Made by a program: the position numbers and the translations under genes
The notes under the pieces: generated by a model
Databases searched by the model: none
What the model was told of the DNA's origin: nothing
Seen by the model: the letters and a program-made list of their open reading frames with translations, nothing else
In this document: positions 25,627-36,395 of the stretch, piece by piece
How the letters are laid out: each line of letters opens with the position of its first letter
Position numbering within the stretch: position 1 is the stretch's first letter
Assembly (NCBI GenBank): GCA_018432935.1
Contig: JAHDSF010000025.1
Coordinates: 1 to 64,000, forward strand
Origin: Rhodospirillales bacterium
GTDB taxonomy: Bacteria > Pseudomonadota > Alphaproteobacteria > Rhodospirillales > Shumkoniaceae
Length of the DNA: 64,000 nt
Reading direction: 5' to 3'

Positions 25627-26903
25627 TCCTCGTTCTCGTCTTCTTTTTCGGCCTTCTCCTGATCGGCGCCCCGATCGGCTACGGTCTCGGCATCGCGGGG
25701 CTGATCGGGCTGGTCCAGCAGGGCGAGTCCTACCTCCCCATGGGCCCGGACAATTTCTTCAGCGGCCTCAACAACTTCACGTTCATGGCGATGCCGTTCT
25801 TCATCCTCGCCGGCGAGATCATGAACCAGACCGGTATCACCCAGAAGCTGGCCGACTTCGCCAACGCCCTGGTCGGCCACCTGCGCGGCGGCCTGGCGCA
25901 CTCGAACATGGTCGCGTCGGTGATGTTCGCCGGGATGACCGGAGCCGCGGTCTCGGATTCCGCCGCCTTCGGCAACACCCTGGTGCCGGCCATGGTCAAG
26001 CAGGGCTACAGCCGCCCGTTCGCATGCGCCGTGACGGCGGCCGGGTCGATCATCGGCCCGACCATCCCGCCGTCCAACCTGATGGTGATCTACGGCTCGC
26101 TGGCCGGCGTTTCGGTGGCCGGCATGTTCGCCGCCGGAATCCTGCCGGGACTGCTGATCTGCGCCGTCTGCATGGCCTTCATCGCCGCCTTCGGCAAGCG
26201 GCTGAACCTGCCGATCAGCGCGCGCGGCTTCAGTCTGCGACTGATCATGCGCAGCTTCTGGGACAGCACGATCGCCCTTCTGATGCCGGTCATCATCCTG
26301 GGCTTCATCCTCGGCGGCATCACGACCCCCACCGAGGCGGCCGCCATCGCCGTCTTCTACGCCGCCTTCATCGGGATCTTCGTCTACAAGACGCTGACGT
26401 TCCGGATGGCGGTGCAAATGCTGATCCGCACCGCCCGCATCACCGGGGTGGTGTTCCTGATCATCTCGTCGGCATCGATCCTGAGCTGGTGGATGACCGA
26501 GCAGCGGATCCCCCAGATGGTCGCCGACCTGTTCCTCAGCCTGTCGCGCGACCCGGCGGTGGTGAAGGCTTTGATCCTGGTCATGCTGCTGCTGATCGGC
26601 ATGTTCATGGACATCAACGCCGCGCTCATCATCCTGACGCCGATGCTGACCTCGCTGACGGCGCTGATCGGAATGAACCCGGTGCATGCCGGCATCATGA
26701 TCATCCTGTCGCTCAACATCTCGCTGATGACGCCGCCCGTGGGAGCCTGCCTGTTCGTGTTGTCCTCGATCACCGGCGAGAAGATCGAGCGGATCAGCGT
26801 GTCGCTGATTCCGTTCATCGTCCTCGAGGTGCTAGTCCTTATCGCCATCACGTATTTCGATGAGATGACGCTTTTCGTGCCACGTCTGCTGGGATTCGCA
26901 TAA
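25623..26903 (+). CDS. dctM: TRAP transporter large permease (DctM family)
   Basis: 426 residues from the ATG at 25623, which overlaps the dctQ stop. Full-length with about twelve membrane segments. Conserved blocks include IGAPIGYGLG near 15, MAMPFFILAGEIMNQTG, MFAGMTGAAVSDSAAFGN, AGSIIGPTIPPSNLMVIYG, TTPTEAAAIAVFYA, a helix with MFMDINAALIILTPML and the C-terminal ISLMTPPVGACLFVLSSI. It is the sodium-coupled transport subunit. Intact here, in contrast to the degenerate copy at 13610-13860. Confidence 0.93.
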   Translation: MILVLVFFFGLLLIGAPIGYGLGIAGLIGLVQQGESYLPMGPDNFFSGLNNFTFMAMPFFILAGEIMNQTGITQKLADFANALVGHLRGGLAHSNMVASVMFAGMTGAAVSDSAAFGNTLVPAMVKQGYSRPFACAVTAAGSIIGPTIPPSNLMVIYGSLAGVSVAGMFAAGILPGLLICAVCMAFIAAFGKRLNLPISARGFSLRLIMRSFWDSTIALLMPVIILGFILGGITTPTEAAAIAVFYAAFIGIFVYKTLTFRMAVQMLIRTARITGVVFLIISSASILSWWMTEQRIPQMVADLFLSLSRDPAVVKALILVMLLLIGMFMDINAALIILTPMLTSLTALIGMNPVHAGIMIILSLNISLMTPPVGACLFVLSSITGEKIERISVSLIPFIVLEVLVLIAITYFDEMTLFVPRLLGFA

Positions 26904-26920
26904 CGCTCAAAGGAGGAACC

Positions 26921-27946
26921 ATGAAGACCTTCGTCCGTCTCACCGTCGCCGCCGCCGTGCTGGCGTTCGCCGGTGCCGCGCATGCCGAGAAGATCATCAA
27001 GCTGCATCACCTCAATCCCGACGACCCGTTCGACAACCCGACCGGCGCCATGGCGACCGTGTTCAAGGCGCTCGTCGAATCGAGCACCAACGGCGCCGTC
27101 AAGGTGCAGACCTACCCGGGCGGCCAGCTCGGCAAGGACGCCGACGTCGTCAAGCAGATCCGCAGGAACATCGTCCAGTCGGGCATCTTCTCGTCGGGCG
27201 GCTTCGCCGGCACCTACCCGATGATCGGCGTCCTCGACGTGCCGTTCGCGTTCCCGAACATCAGCGTCACCTACGACGTCTTCGACGGCCCGTTCGGTCA
27301 GAAGCTGTCGGCCGACATCGAGAAGAAGACCGAGCTGAAGGTGATCGGGCTTACCGATTCCGGCGGCTTCTTCCACTTCACCGACTCCAAGCGGCCGATC
27401 AAGACGCCCGACGACCTCAAGGGCCTCAAGATCCGCACCATGGGTCTGGAAACCCACAAGCGTCTGGTCAGCGCGCTGGGTGGCCAGCCGGTCGCGGTCG
27501 CCTGGGCCGAGATCTACACCGCCCTGCAGACCGGCGTCGCCGACGGCCAGATGAACCCGATCCCGGTCATCGCCTTCGGCAAGCTCAACGAGGTGCAGAA
27601 GTACCTGACGCTGTCGGGCCATCTGCTGACCCCGTACGTCTGGGTGATCAGCAAGGAGTTCTATGACGGCCTGACCGACCAGGAGAAGGCGACCGTCCAC
27701 ATGGCCGCCAAGTCGGCCGTTGTGGCCGGGCGCGGCGTGGCCCGGGCGATCGAGGCGTCCGACCGCGGCATCGCGGCCCTGGCCAAGACCATGGAGGTCT
27801 ACTCGCCGACCCCGGCCGAGCGGGCCAAGTTCCGCGAGCAGGCCCTGCCTCCGGTGCGCCAGTTCATCGAGAGCGAGTACGGTGCCGAAGGCAAGGAGAT
27901 GCTGGAAGCGTTCCTGAAGGCGATCGAGGACGCACAGAAGAAATAG
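26921..27946 (+). CDS. dctP: TRAP transporter substrate-binding protein (DctP family)
   Basis: 341 residues with a clear signal peptide (LTVAAAVLAFAGAAHA, cleavage after AHA near 22), so periplasmic. The KTPDDLKGLKIRTMG block holds the conserved Arg that binds a ligand carboxylate, followed by ALGGQPVAVAWAEIYTALQTGVADGQMNP. The ligand is therefore probably a carboxylate. An excellent AAAGGAGGAACC precedes the start, in line with the high expression needed for binding proteins. Third gene of the transporter operon, followed by a strong terminator. Context suggests it delivers a nitrogen-containing carboxylate to YgeY, YgeW and the PLP enzymes. Confidence 0.92.
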   Translation: MKTFVRLTVAAAVLAFAGAAHAEKIIKLHHLNPDDPFDNPTGAMATVFKALVESSTNGAVKVQTYPGGQLGKDADVVKQIRRNIVQSGIFSSGGFAGTYPMIGVLDVPFAFPNISVTYDVFDGPFGQKLSADIEKKTELKVIGLTDSGGFFHFTDSKRPIKTPDDLKGLKIRTMGLETHKRLVSALGGQPVAVAWAEIYTALQTGVADGQMNPIPVIAFGKLNEVQKYLTLSGHLLTPYVWVISKEFYDGLTDQEKATVHMAAKSAVVAGRGVARAIEASDRGIAALAKTMEVYSPTPAERAKFREQALPPVRQFIESEYGAEGKEMLEAFLKAIEDAQKK

Positions 27947-27972
27947 CTTCGCTTCGCTGCCCTTCTGAGAAG

Positions 27973-28005
27973 CCGGGGCAGGCCTCGCCTGCCCCGGTTT
28001 CTTTT
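27973..28005 (+). terminator. Rho-independent terminator of the TRAP operon
   Basis: CCGGGGCAGG (27973-27982) pairs with CCTGCCCCGG (27988-27997) across a 5-base loop and is followed by TTTCTTTT. A textbook intrinsic terminator 26 bases after the dctP stop; it marks the right end of the catabolic locus. Confidence 0.88.
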
Positions 28006-28044
28006 CGTCCGCCGGGCGCGGTTGCGCCGCCCGGGGATCGGACC

Positions 28045-28485
28045 ATGTCTGTAGCAGCCGACCGGAAAGGGGCCGAGATGCCGTCGCGAGACCCGGGGAT
28101 TTGGATGTGGGCGGAAGCCTGCGAGATGCTGGACCAGGCGGAGCGCCTGCACCGCACCCTCTACCGTCCGGCCCGCGTCGCAAGTCGCGAGCGCGTCTGG
28201 GAGCCGCCGGTCGACATCTTCGAGACCGACCGCGAGCTGTGGATCGTCGTCGCCCTGCCGGGGGTCGCGCCCGAGGCGACGACGGTGACGGTCGAGGAGG
28301 GCATCCTGGTCGTCACCGGAGTACGGTCGCTGCCCGAAGCGGCGCGCGGCGCCGTCCTGCATCGCCTGGAAATCCCGCGCGGCCGGTTCGAGCGCCGGAT
28401 CGAGCTGCCGCCGGGCACCTACGGGGTTAGTGGCCGGCACCTGGCCGACGGCTGCCTGGCCATCCGCCTGGAGAAGATCGGCTAG
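28045..28485 (+). CDS. Small heat-shock protein, Hsp20/alpha-crystallin family
   Basis: 146 residues from 28045; an in-frame ATG at 28078 has the better ribosome site (AAAGGGG), so the true start may be there. The alpha-crystallin domain spans about 52-143: VDIFETDRELWIVVALPGV, ATTVTVEEGILVVTGVRS, and the ending LADGCLAIRLEKIG in place of the usual DGVL.I..PK. The C-terminal IXI tail is very short, so oligomer form may differ. It holds unfolding proteins. The gene ends 11 bases before lon, and the pair likely forms a holdase-protease unit. Confidence 0.85.
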   Translation: MSVAADRKGAEMPSRDPGIWMWAEACEMLDQAERLHRTLYRPARVASRERVWEPPVDIFETDRELWIVVALPGVAPEATTVTVEEGILVVTGVRSLPEAARGAVLHRLEIPRGRFERRIELPPGTYGVSGRHLADGCLAIRLEKIG

Positions 28486-28496
28486 CGGAGAGAAGC

Positions 28497-30863
<2,367 letters not shown>

Positions 30864-30891
30864 TGCCGCCGCGACGTTGAACTGGGGCGCC

Positions 30892-30920
30892 GGGCGGGGC
30901 CGCCGCTCGCGGCCCCGCCC
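30892..30920. terminator. Bidirectional stem-loop between lon and the flavoprotein
   Basis: GGGCGGGGCCGC (30892-30903) pairs with GCGGCCCCGCCC (30909-30920) across a 5-base loop, between convergent stops. No T run, but the 12-bp GC stem is well placed for both genes. Confidence 0.6.
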
Positions 30921-30926
30921 GACGTG

Positions 30927-32354
30927 CTATGCCGCCGCCCCCAGCCGGATGTTCTGGTTGAGGCGGAAGAAATTGTCCGGATCGTATTTCCGCTTGATCT
31001 CCTGCAGCCGCGCGAAGTTGCTGCCGTAGGCGGCCGCGGTTCGTTGTTCGTCGTGGCCGACGAAGTTTACATAGACGCCGCCGGTCGAATGCGTCGCGGC
31101 GGCGTCCGAGAAGGCCCGCGCCCACCGGATGCACATCTCGTCGTCCCGGGGCTCCTCCCAACGGGTATGCACGTTCATGACAAAGGCGGCGTCGCGGTGC
31201 GGGTAGGCCATGGCCTCGACAGGCGGCCGCATGGTGGCGCCGCCGACTTGGCCGATGAAGATCTCGCACTGCGCCGTCGGCAGCTTGCCGGCATAGTCCA
31301 CGACGAGGTCGAGCAGCCCGTCGCTGAGGGCGGCGAAGTTGTGCGACTTCCAGTAGTTCCGCGCCCCCGGCGTCAGCAGCGGATCGAAGGCCTGCTGCCA
31401 GGCGGTGAACGGGACGGGCCCGACCTGCGTTCCCACCGGATCGCCCATGGCGAGGATCGACGTTGCCTGCTCTTGCCCGGACGCAGGGTCCCCGGCATGG
31501 CAGAGAGCGAAGGCGAGGATTTCCGTCCCGTGGACCTCGGCAGGCAGGAACGGCAGTGGCGGCGCCTTGCGCAGGACCGCCCAGCAGGTGAAGTCGTCCG
31601 GCATCGCCTTGGCGAGATCCCGGTAGCGCCGCAGCAGCGGCCCAGCGTCCTCAAGCCGGTGCACCACCAGCCCCGCGAGAACCTGCGGGCCGACAGGATG
31701 CAGACGGAAGCGGAAGTTGGTGACGATGCCGAAGTTGCCGCTGCCGCCGCGGAGGGCCCAGAACAAATCCGGGTTCTCGTCGTCGCTGGCCCGCACGAGC
31801 CGCCCGTCCGCCGTGACGACGTCGGCGCCCAGGAGGTTGTCGATCGTCATCCCGTGCTTGCGGCTCAACCAGCCGAAGCCGCCGCCGAGGGTAAGGCCGG
31901 CGACCCCCGTCGTCGAGTTGATGCCGAGGGGCGTCGCCAGCCCGAAGGCCTGTGCTTCGTTGTCGAAATCGCCGAGGGTGGCCCCGGGTTCGACCCAGGC
32001 GACCCTCTCGCTGGGCTCGACGCGTACCGACTTCATCGGAGCGAGGTCGATCAGCACGCCGCCGTCGCACACCGCATGCCCGGCGATGCCGTGCCCGCCG
32101 CCGCGGACCGCGGTGACGAGACCGTGGGCGCGCGCGAAATCGACCGCGCGCATCACGTCGGCAGCGCCGGCGCAGCGCACGATCACGCCCGGATGGCAGT
32201 CGATCATCGCGTTCCAGATGCGCCGCATCTGGTCGTAGCCCGGCGACGCCGGCGTCACCAGATGGCCGCGCAACTCGCCGGCAAGACCGGCCATCGCATC
32301 GGTATCGAAACGGCGGTCGCCGCCGTCGAGAGTACGCAGAATCAGGTCCGTCAC
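30927..32354 (-). CDS. FAD-binding oxidoreductase with berberine-bridge C-terminus
   Basis: 475 residues from the GTG at 32354, preceded by GGGAGGATAAC; the frame runs further upstream into the divergent promoter. The FAD_binding_4 domain has VIVRCAGAADVMRAVDFA, VRGGGHGIAGHAVCDGGVLIDL (the GGH.. loop; the His may take a covalent flavin link), GVAGLTLGGGFGWLSRKHG and ALRGGSGNFGIVTNFRF. The C-terminus AYGSNFARLQEIKRKYDPDNFFRLNQNI is the BBE signature. Such enzymes oxidise sugars, alkaloids or alcohols with oxygen. It is divergent from an HxlR regulator that probably controls it. Confidence 0.87.
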   Translation of the reverse strand: MTDLILRTLDGGDRRFDTDAMAGLAGELRGHLVTPASPGYDQMRRIWNAMIDCHPGVIVRCAGAADVMRAVDFARAHGLVTAVRGGGHGIAGHAVCDGGVLIDLAPMKSVRVEPSERVAWVEPGATLGDFDNEAQAFGLATPLGINSTTGVAGLTLGGGFGWLSRKHGMTIDNLLGADVVTADGRLVRASDDENPDLFWALRGGSGNFGIVTNFRFRLHPVGPQVLAGLVVHRLEDAGPLLRRYRDLAKAMPDDFTCWAVLRKAPPLPFLPAEVHGTEILAFALCHAGDPASGQEQATSILAMGDPVGTQVGPVPFTAWQQAFDPLLTPGARNYWKSHNFAALSDGLLDLVVDYAGKLPTAQCEIFIGQVGGATMRPPVEAMAYPHRDAAFVMNVHTRWEEPRDDEMCIRWARAFSDAAATHSTGGVYVNFVGHDEQRTAAAYGSNFARLQEIKRKYDPDNFFRLNQNIRLGAAA

Positions 32355-32499
32355 GTTATCCTCCCTGGTTGGCTCATACGCGCATGCGCCGCGTTCGCAG
32401 CAATTATGGGACTGCGGCCGCCGCCACAAGTTCAGCCTCTGTACCGCCCTCTCCCCGCACCCCACCTGTGATCGGAGACAGCCCGAGGGAGACAGCAGC

Positions 32500-33195
32500 A
32501 TGGAAACCCAGGGTTACGGCCAATTCTGCCCGGTTGCCATGGCGGCCGAGATTCTGTGCAACCGGTGGACCCTGGTCCTGGTCAGGGAGCTGGCCGCCGG
32601 CAGTACGCGCTTCAACGAACTGCGGAGGGGACTGCCAAGGATGTCGCCTGCCCTGCTTTCGAAGCGTCTGAAGGAGCTTGAGAGGGCGGGCGTGATCGAA
32701 CGGCAGCCGGCGGCCGAGGGCCTTCACGAATACCGGCTGACCGCCGCCGGGTCCGATCTCCGCTCGGTGGTGCAAACGGTTGGGATCTGGGGCCAGCGCT
32801 GGGTGCAGTCGCAGCCGAGCCTCCGGAATCTCGACCCCGGTCTGCTCATGTGGGACATGCGGCGCAACCTCGAGGTCACCCCGATGCCGCGGCGCCGCAT
32901 CGTGATTCAGTTTATGTATCCCGAGCTCGCGCCCGCGAAACGCCACTGGTGGCTGATCGTCGAACCCGGCATGCCGACCGATCTCTGCTCGGTCGACCCC
33001 GGGCTGGAGGTGGACCTGTACGTGACCACCGACCTGCGCACCATGACGGCGATCTGGATGGGGCTGACCTCGGCGGGCGCGGAGACGCAGGCTGGCCGCC
33101 TCCGCCTCGCCGGAGACACGGCAATCGGGCGTTCGATGCAGTCGTGGCTCGGCCTCAGTCCTTTTGCTGCCGAACCGAAGCGAGTTGCCGGCTAG
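32500..33195 (+). CDS. HxlR-family regulator with C-terminal SCP2-like extension
   Basis: 231 residues, twice the usual HxlR length. The winged helix spans about 8-100: QFCPVAMAAEILCNRWTLVLVRELAAG, FNELRRGLPRMSPALLSKRLKELE and VIERQPAAEGLHEYRLTAAG. The rest (about 120-225; VQFMYPELAPAKRHWWLIVEP, DLYVTTDLRTMTAIWMG) looks like a sterol-carrier/SCP2-type ligand pocket. HxlR factors respond to aldehydes, quinones or oxidants. Divergent from the flavoprotein, sharing 145 bases; a hydrophobic effector bound by the extension is inferred. Confidence 0.82.
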   Translation: METQGYGQFCPVAMAAEILCNRWTLVLVRELAAGSTRFNELRRGLPRMSPALLSKRLKELERAGVIERQPAAEGLHEYRLTAAGSDLRSVVQTVGIWGQRWVQSQPSLRNLDPGLLMWDMRRNLEVTPMPRRRIVIQFMYPELAPAKRHWWLIVEPGMPTDLCSVDPGLEVDLYVTTDLRTMTAIWMGLTSAGAETQAGRLRLAGDTAIGRSMQSWLGLSPFAAEPKRVAG

Positions 33196-33225
33196 TTCAG
33201 CCGGGCCGACCTCAGGCTCGACCGC

Positions 33226-33999
33226 TCACGACCCGATCTGCTCGTAGACGGCGTGAGCGATCGCATCGAGCCGGTCGCGCGGGAGCGCGCCCGCCACCAC
33301 CCAGCCGAACGGCCCGTCGACCCAGAAGATGGCGGTCGTCCCGGCCGCACTGCTCTGGTAGCGGAAGGCGGTCTCGCCGCTGTCGCGGCCGCGTGCCTTG
33401 ACGTAGACGGTCACCCGCTCGCCGCCCGCGGCCTGGTACATGAACTGCGCCGCCGGCCCGTCGCTGCCGGGCAGCAGCCGGCCGCCGACCAGATCGAAGC
33501 CCTGACGCGACAGATCGGGGGTTCGCAGCGGACTGCCGAGCCGGTTCGACAGCCACTGCACCAGATGGTCCTGCTGATCGCGCCCCACCTCGACCGGGTG
33601 GCGCACCTCGGTCACGTAGACGGCGTGCGCCATCACCGCCGGCCGTACCAGGTTCGCGAGGGTGGTGTCGGCCCCCTCCGCGCCGGGCCCCCAGCGCCAC
33701 CAGCCGAGGCCGGAGCCGACCGCCACCCCGACCGCCAGCCAAGCCACGGCAGCCGCGACCCGCAGCCACGGCCTTCCGTTCCGCCGCCGGGCCGCCGCAT
33801 AGAGAAGGCGATCCGGCACCGGCTCTTCCAGAACGCCTGCGTAACGACCGCAGATCTCCTCGTTGATGCGGCGGTAATCGGCAATCCGCTCCGCGTCGCC
33901 CCGACTGTCGGCGAGGTGGGCCTCGACCCGCGCCCGCGCGTCCGGCGGCAGAAAGCCGTCGGCGTAGGCGTGCAGATCGTCGTCGCTCACCGGTCTCAC
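33226..33999 (-). CDS. Single-pass membrane anti-sigma factor
   Basis: 257 residues from the GTG at 33999, which overlaps the sigma-factor stop by 4 bases and has AGGAGG upstream. The N-terminal 70 residues (DDDLHAYADGFLPPDARARVEAHL) resemble the anti-sigma domain, but the zinc motif HxxxCxxC is replaced by HLADSRGD, so zinc is not expected. One transmembrane helix lies near 85-105 (VAAAVAWLAVGVAVGSGLGW). The periplasmic part has YQAAGGERVTVYVKA and a FWVDGPFGWVVAGALPRD ending, typical of this ECF partner group. It would hold the sigma factor at the membrane until an envelope or oxidant signal arrives. Confidence 0.83.
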   Translation of the reverse strand: MRPVSDDDLHAYADGFLPPDARARVEAHLADSRGDAERIADYRRINEEICGRYAGVLEEPVPDRLLYAAARRRNGRPWLRVAAAVAWLAVGVAVGSGLGWWRWGPGAEGADTTLANLVRPAVMAHAVYVTEVRHPVEVGRDQQDHLVQWLSNRLGSPLRTPDLSRQGFDLVGGRLLPGSDGPAAQFMYQAAGGERVTVYVKARGRDSGETAFRYQSSAAGTTAIFWVDGPFGWVVAGALPRDRLDAIAHAVYEQIGS

Positions 34000-34496
34000 G
34001 GCACCCTCCTCGCCTGCCCCCCGCCCGCAAGCAGCGCCCGCAGGCGCTCGCGGCCGCGGTGAAGGCGGGACATGACGGTTCCGATCGGGATTTCCAGCAC
34101 GCGGGATACCTCGTCGTAGCTCATCTGCTCCAGCGCCACCAGCAGGACCACCTCCTTCTGCTCGGGGGGCAGCAGGTCGAGCGCCCGCTGGAGGGCCGAG
34201 ACGGCCAGTCTCGCCTCCTGCTCCGGCCGCACCGGCACCACGTGCACCGACTCGTCCAGGCTTTCGGGCTTCGCCCGGCGGCCGGCGCGCACGCGGTGGC
34301 TGGCGTGGATCCGGTGCATGACCGTGAACAGCCAGGCCCGCAGGTTGGTGCCGGTATGGAACAACCGGCGCTTCTGCAGCGCCCGCTCGAGGCAATCCTG
34401 GACAAGGTCGTCGGCCTCCTGCCGATCGCCGGCAAGCGCTCTCGCAAAGCGCCGGAGATGCGGGATCTGGGCAACGATCTCGTCGTCCTCGAACAC
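33996..34496 (-). CDS. ECF RNA polymerase sigma factor
   Basis: 166 residues. Region 2: PHLRRFARALAGDRQEADDLVQDCLERAL and LRAWLFTVMHRIH. Region 4: LLPPEQKEVVLLVALEQMSYDEVSRVLEIPIGTVMSRLHRGRERLR. Length and order match a group of ECF sigma factors with a membrane anti-sigma downstream. Translationally coupled to that anti-sigma gene. Upstream on the same strand are the CNB-TPR and TPR-glycosyltransferase genes, 48 bases away, so all four may be one transcript. No autoregulated ECF promoter (AAC..GTC type) was identified. Confidence 0.92.
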   Translation of the reverse strand: MFEDDEIVAQIPHLRRFARALAGDRQEADDLVQDCLERALQKRRLFHTGTNLRAWLFTVMHRIHASHRVRAGRRAKPESLDESVHVVPVRPEQEARLAVSALQRALDLLPPEQKEVVLLVALEQMSYDEVSRVLEIPIGTVMSRLHRGRERLRALLAGGGQARRVP

Positions 34497-34544
34497 CCCG
34501 GGGACCCCCTCGATATCATCACAACAACAGCCCGAGCGGGGCGG

Positions 34545-36368
34545 TTATTCCCGCTCCGTGCGGGGCTTCCTGGCTCCGGTTACGTTCCCGGGCTCGACGT
34601 TCGGTCCGGCTTCCGTCTCCTCGCGCCACCAGCGATGCCGCTCATCCTTCTGCTGGCGCTCCTCCAGCAGACGGCGGACGTGGGCCAGATTCTTTTCGGT
34701 CACCTCGGTCATCCGCTCGCTGCCGAAAGCCGCGTACACCTCGCGCGCCTTCGCGAAGGCTTCCGCCGCCCGCTCCAGCTCGGCCGCATCGTTGACCAAA
34801 CGGCCGAGCAGGAACAGTGCCGATCCCATCGTGTTCTGGCTGGCGGCCCACAACAGCGGCACCTTCTCGCGGGTGCGGACGTCGAGGGCGGCGCGCGAAG
34901 CCTCGATCGCGCGCTCGAGAATGTCGGGGTCGCGCATCTGCTGGCCGGCGACCTGCGCCGCCTGGCCGATGTTGTCCATCACCTCGGCCCAGGCCATCGG
35001 CGTCTCGGCCTTGGTATAGACCTGCAGTGCGGCCTGGAAGGCGGCAAGCGCGGCCTTCAGGAAGTCTCCCTCGCCGCTCTTCATGTCGAGCCGGTAGAGG
35101 ATCTCTCCCAGCCGGTTCTGCATCGCCGCCCACTCGCGGGGGTGCTCGTACTTGTCGATCGCCTCGATGGCGTTGCGGAAGACCTCGGCTGCCGTCTCAT
35201 AGGTGGCACGGTCGTCGGCCCGTTCGGCGATCGACATCAGCGCGGTGGCGAGCTGCTTCTGGGCCTGGGCCCAGAAGCAGCTCTTGTCGCGCCGCGGCAG
35301 GCCCTCGATCGCCGTCTGATAGGCCTGGGCCGCGCTGTGAAAGACGTCGATCGCGCCCCGCTGGTGGGCCAGTGTCGCCAGGGCGTTGCCGAAGCACAGG
35401 TTGACCGCGGCCCGTTCCAGCGTGCTCAACTCCGCCGGGATGTTGCGGGCTTCGGGGGTTGCGGCCTCCAGCGCTTCGGGCAGGGCCTCGCGCAGGCTCT
35501 GCGCCTTGGCGTCGCTGCGCGGTACCGTGGCGGCCAGGACGACCGCGCCCAGCAGGTCCGCGAACTCGGCCCGGATCGGTACCGGCACCGGCAGCACGTC
35601 GAACGGCGTTGCAGCGCCGGGCCGGTCGATCTCCTCCTCCGCCAGCGACACGAAACGGACGTGCAGCGCCTCGCTCGTCTCTGGTACGCCGGCATGGACC
35701 AGGACGTCGGCGTCCATTTCCGCGAGCAGCCGGCGCGCGGCCGCCGCGAAGGCGGCCAGGGAAACCGCGGTGTCGCCTGGCGGCGGCCCGTCCATCGCCT
35801 TGCCCAGGACCCGGACCCGCATCGCCCGGCGCCGCTCGAGGGCGGCGGCGATGGCGCGGCTCAGCTCGCCCCCGGCGTCGCCCGCCACCGGCGCGACGAC
35901 GACCTCGATCCGATCGATCCGGCTGCCGCCGTCGCCCTTGAGCAGCCTCGCCAGCAATCCGGCGCGCGCCTTCTTGCCGGCCGGCTTGCTGTTGCGCGCC
36001 TTGGAGTCCGCCTCGCCGCGGCGAACCAGCTGCTCGTTGGCGGCGCGCAGCCGCTTGACCAGGACGCGCAGGATCGACATCGCCAGCTTGGGGTCGGTCT
36101 CCAGCTCGTCGAGGAACTGCTCGCGCGGGATCGCCTGCAACACCGCCTTGCCGATCACGGTCGCGGTCGCCGAGCGGGGTGCGCCGTCGATCAGGCTCAT
36201 CTCGCCGAACAGATCCCCCTTGCCGAGAACCGCCAGCCTTGCCGGACCGTTCTCGCCGGTCCTGCTGAGCTCGACCTTGCCTTCCAGGATCCGGTAAGCG
36301 GCATCCGCCGCTTCGCCTTCGCGGAAGATGACGTCGCCGTCGCGGTGCTTCTGTTCGGATTTGGCCAC
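34545..36368 (-). CDS. Cyclic-nucleotide-binding domain protein with C-terminal TPR-like repeats
   Basis: 607 residues with an unusual build. Residues about 8-115 are a CNB domain (DVIFREGEAADAAYRILEGKVEL, GKGDLFGEMSLIDGAPRSATATV) that keeps the Glu and Arg of the phosphate-binding cassette. A basic linker follows, then about 150-300 resembles an alpha/beta domain (IDRIEVVVAPVAG, ADVLVHAGVPE). Residues 315-570 are helical TPR-like repeats (AVNLCFGNALATLAHQRG, WAAMQNRLGEILYRL, WAEVMDNIGQAAQVAG, WAASQNTMGSALFLLG). No DNA-binding helix is seen, so it is not a CRP-type regulator; a cNMP-responsive scaffold is inferred. 27 bases from the upstream TPR-glycosyltransferase. Confidence 0.75.
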   Translation of the reverse strand: MAKSEQKHRDGDVIFREGEAADAAYRILEGKVELSRTGENGPARLAVLGKGDLFGEMSLIDGAPRSATATVIGKAVLQAIPREQFLDELETDPKLAMSILRVLVKRLRAANEQLVRRGEADSKARNSKPAGKKARAGLLARLLKGDGGSRIDRIEVVVAPVAGDAGGELSRAIAAALERRRAMRVRVLGKAMDGPPPGDTAVSLAAFAAAARRLLAEMDADVLVHAGVPETSEALHVRFVSLAEEEIDRPGAATPFDVLPVPVPIRAEFADLLGAVVLAATVPRSDAKAQSLREALPEALEAATPEARNIPAELSTLERAAVNLCFGNALATLAHQRGAIDVFHSAAQAYQTAIEGLPRRDKSCFWAQAQKQLATALMSIAERADDRATYETAAEVFRNAIEAIDKYEHPREWAAMQNRLGEILYRLDMKSGEGDFLKAALAAFQAALQVYTKAETPMAWAEVMDNIGQAAQVAGQQMRDPDILERAIEASRAALDVRTREKVPLLWAASQNTMGSALFLLGRLVNDAAELERAAEAFAKAREVYAAFGSERMTEVTEKNLAHVRRLLEERQQKDERHRWWREETEAGPNVEPGNVTGARKPRTERE

Positions 36369-36395
36369 CTGGTGCTCCCGGTTCGCGCGCGGTGG

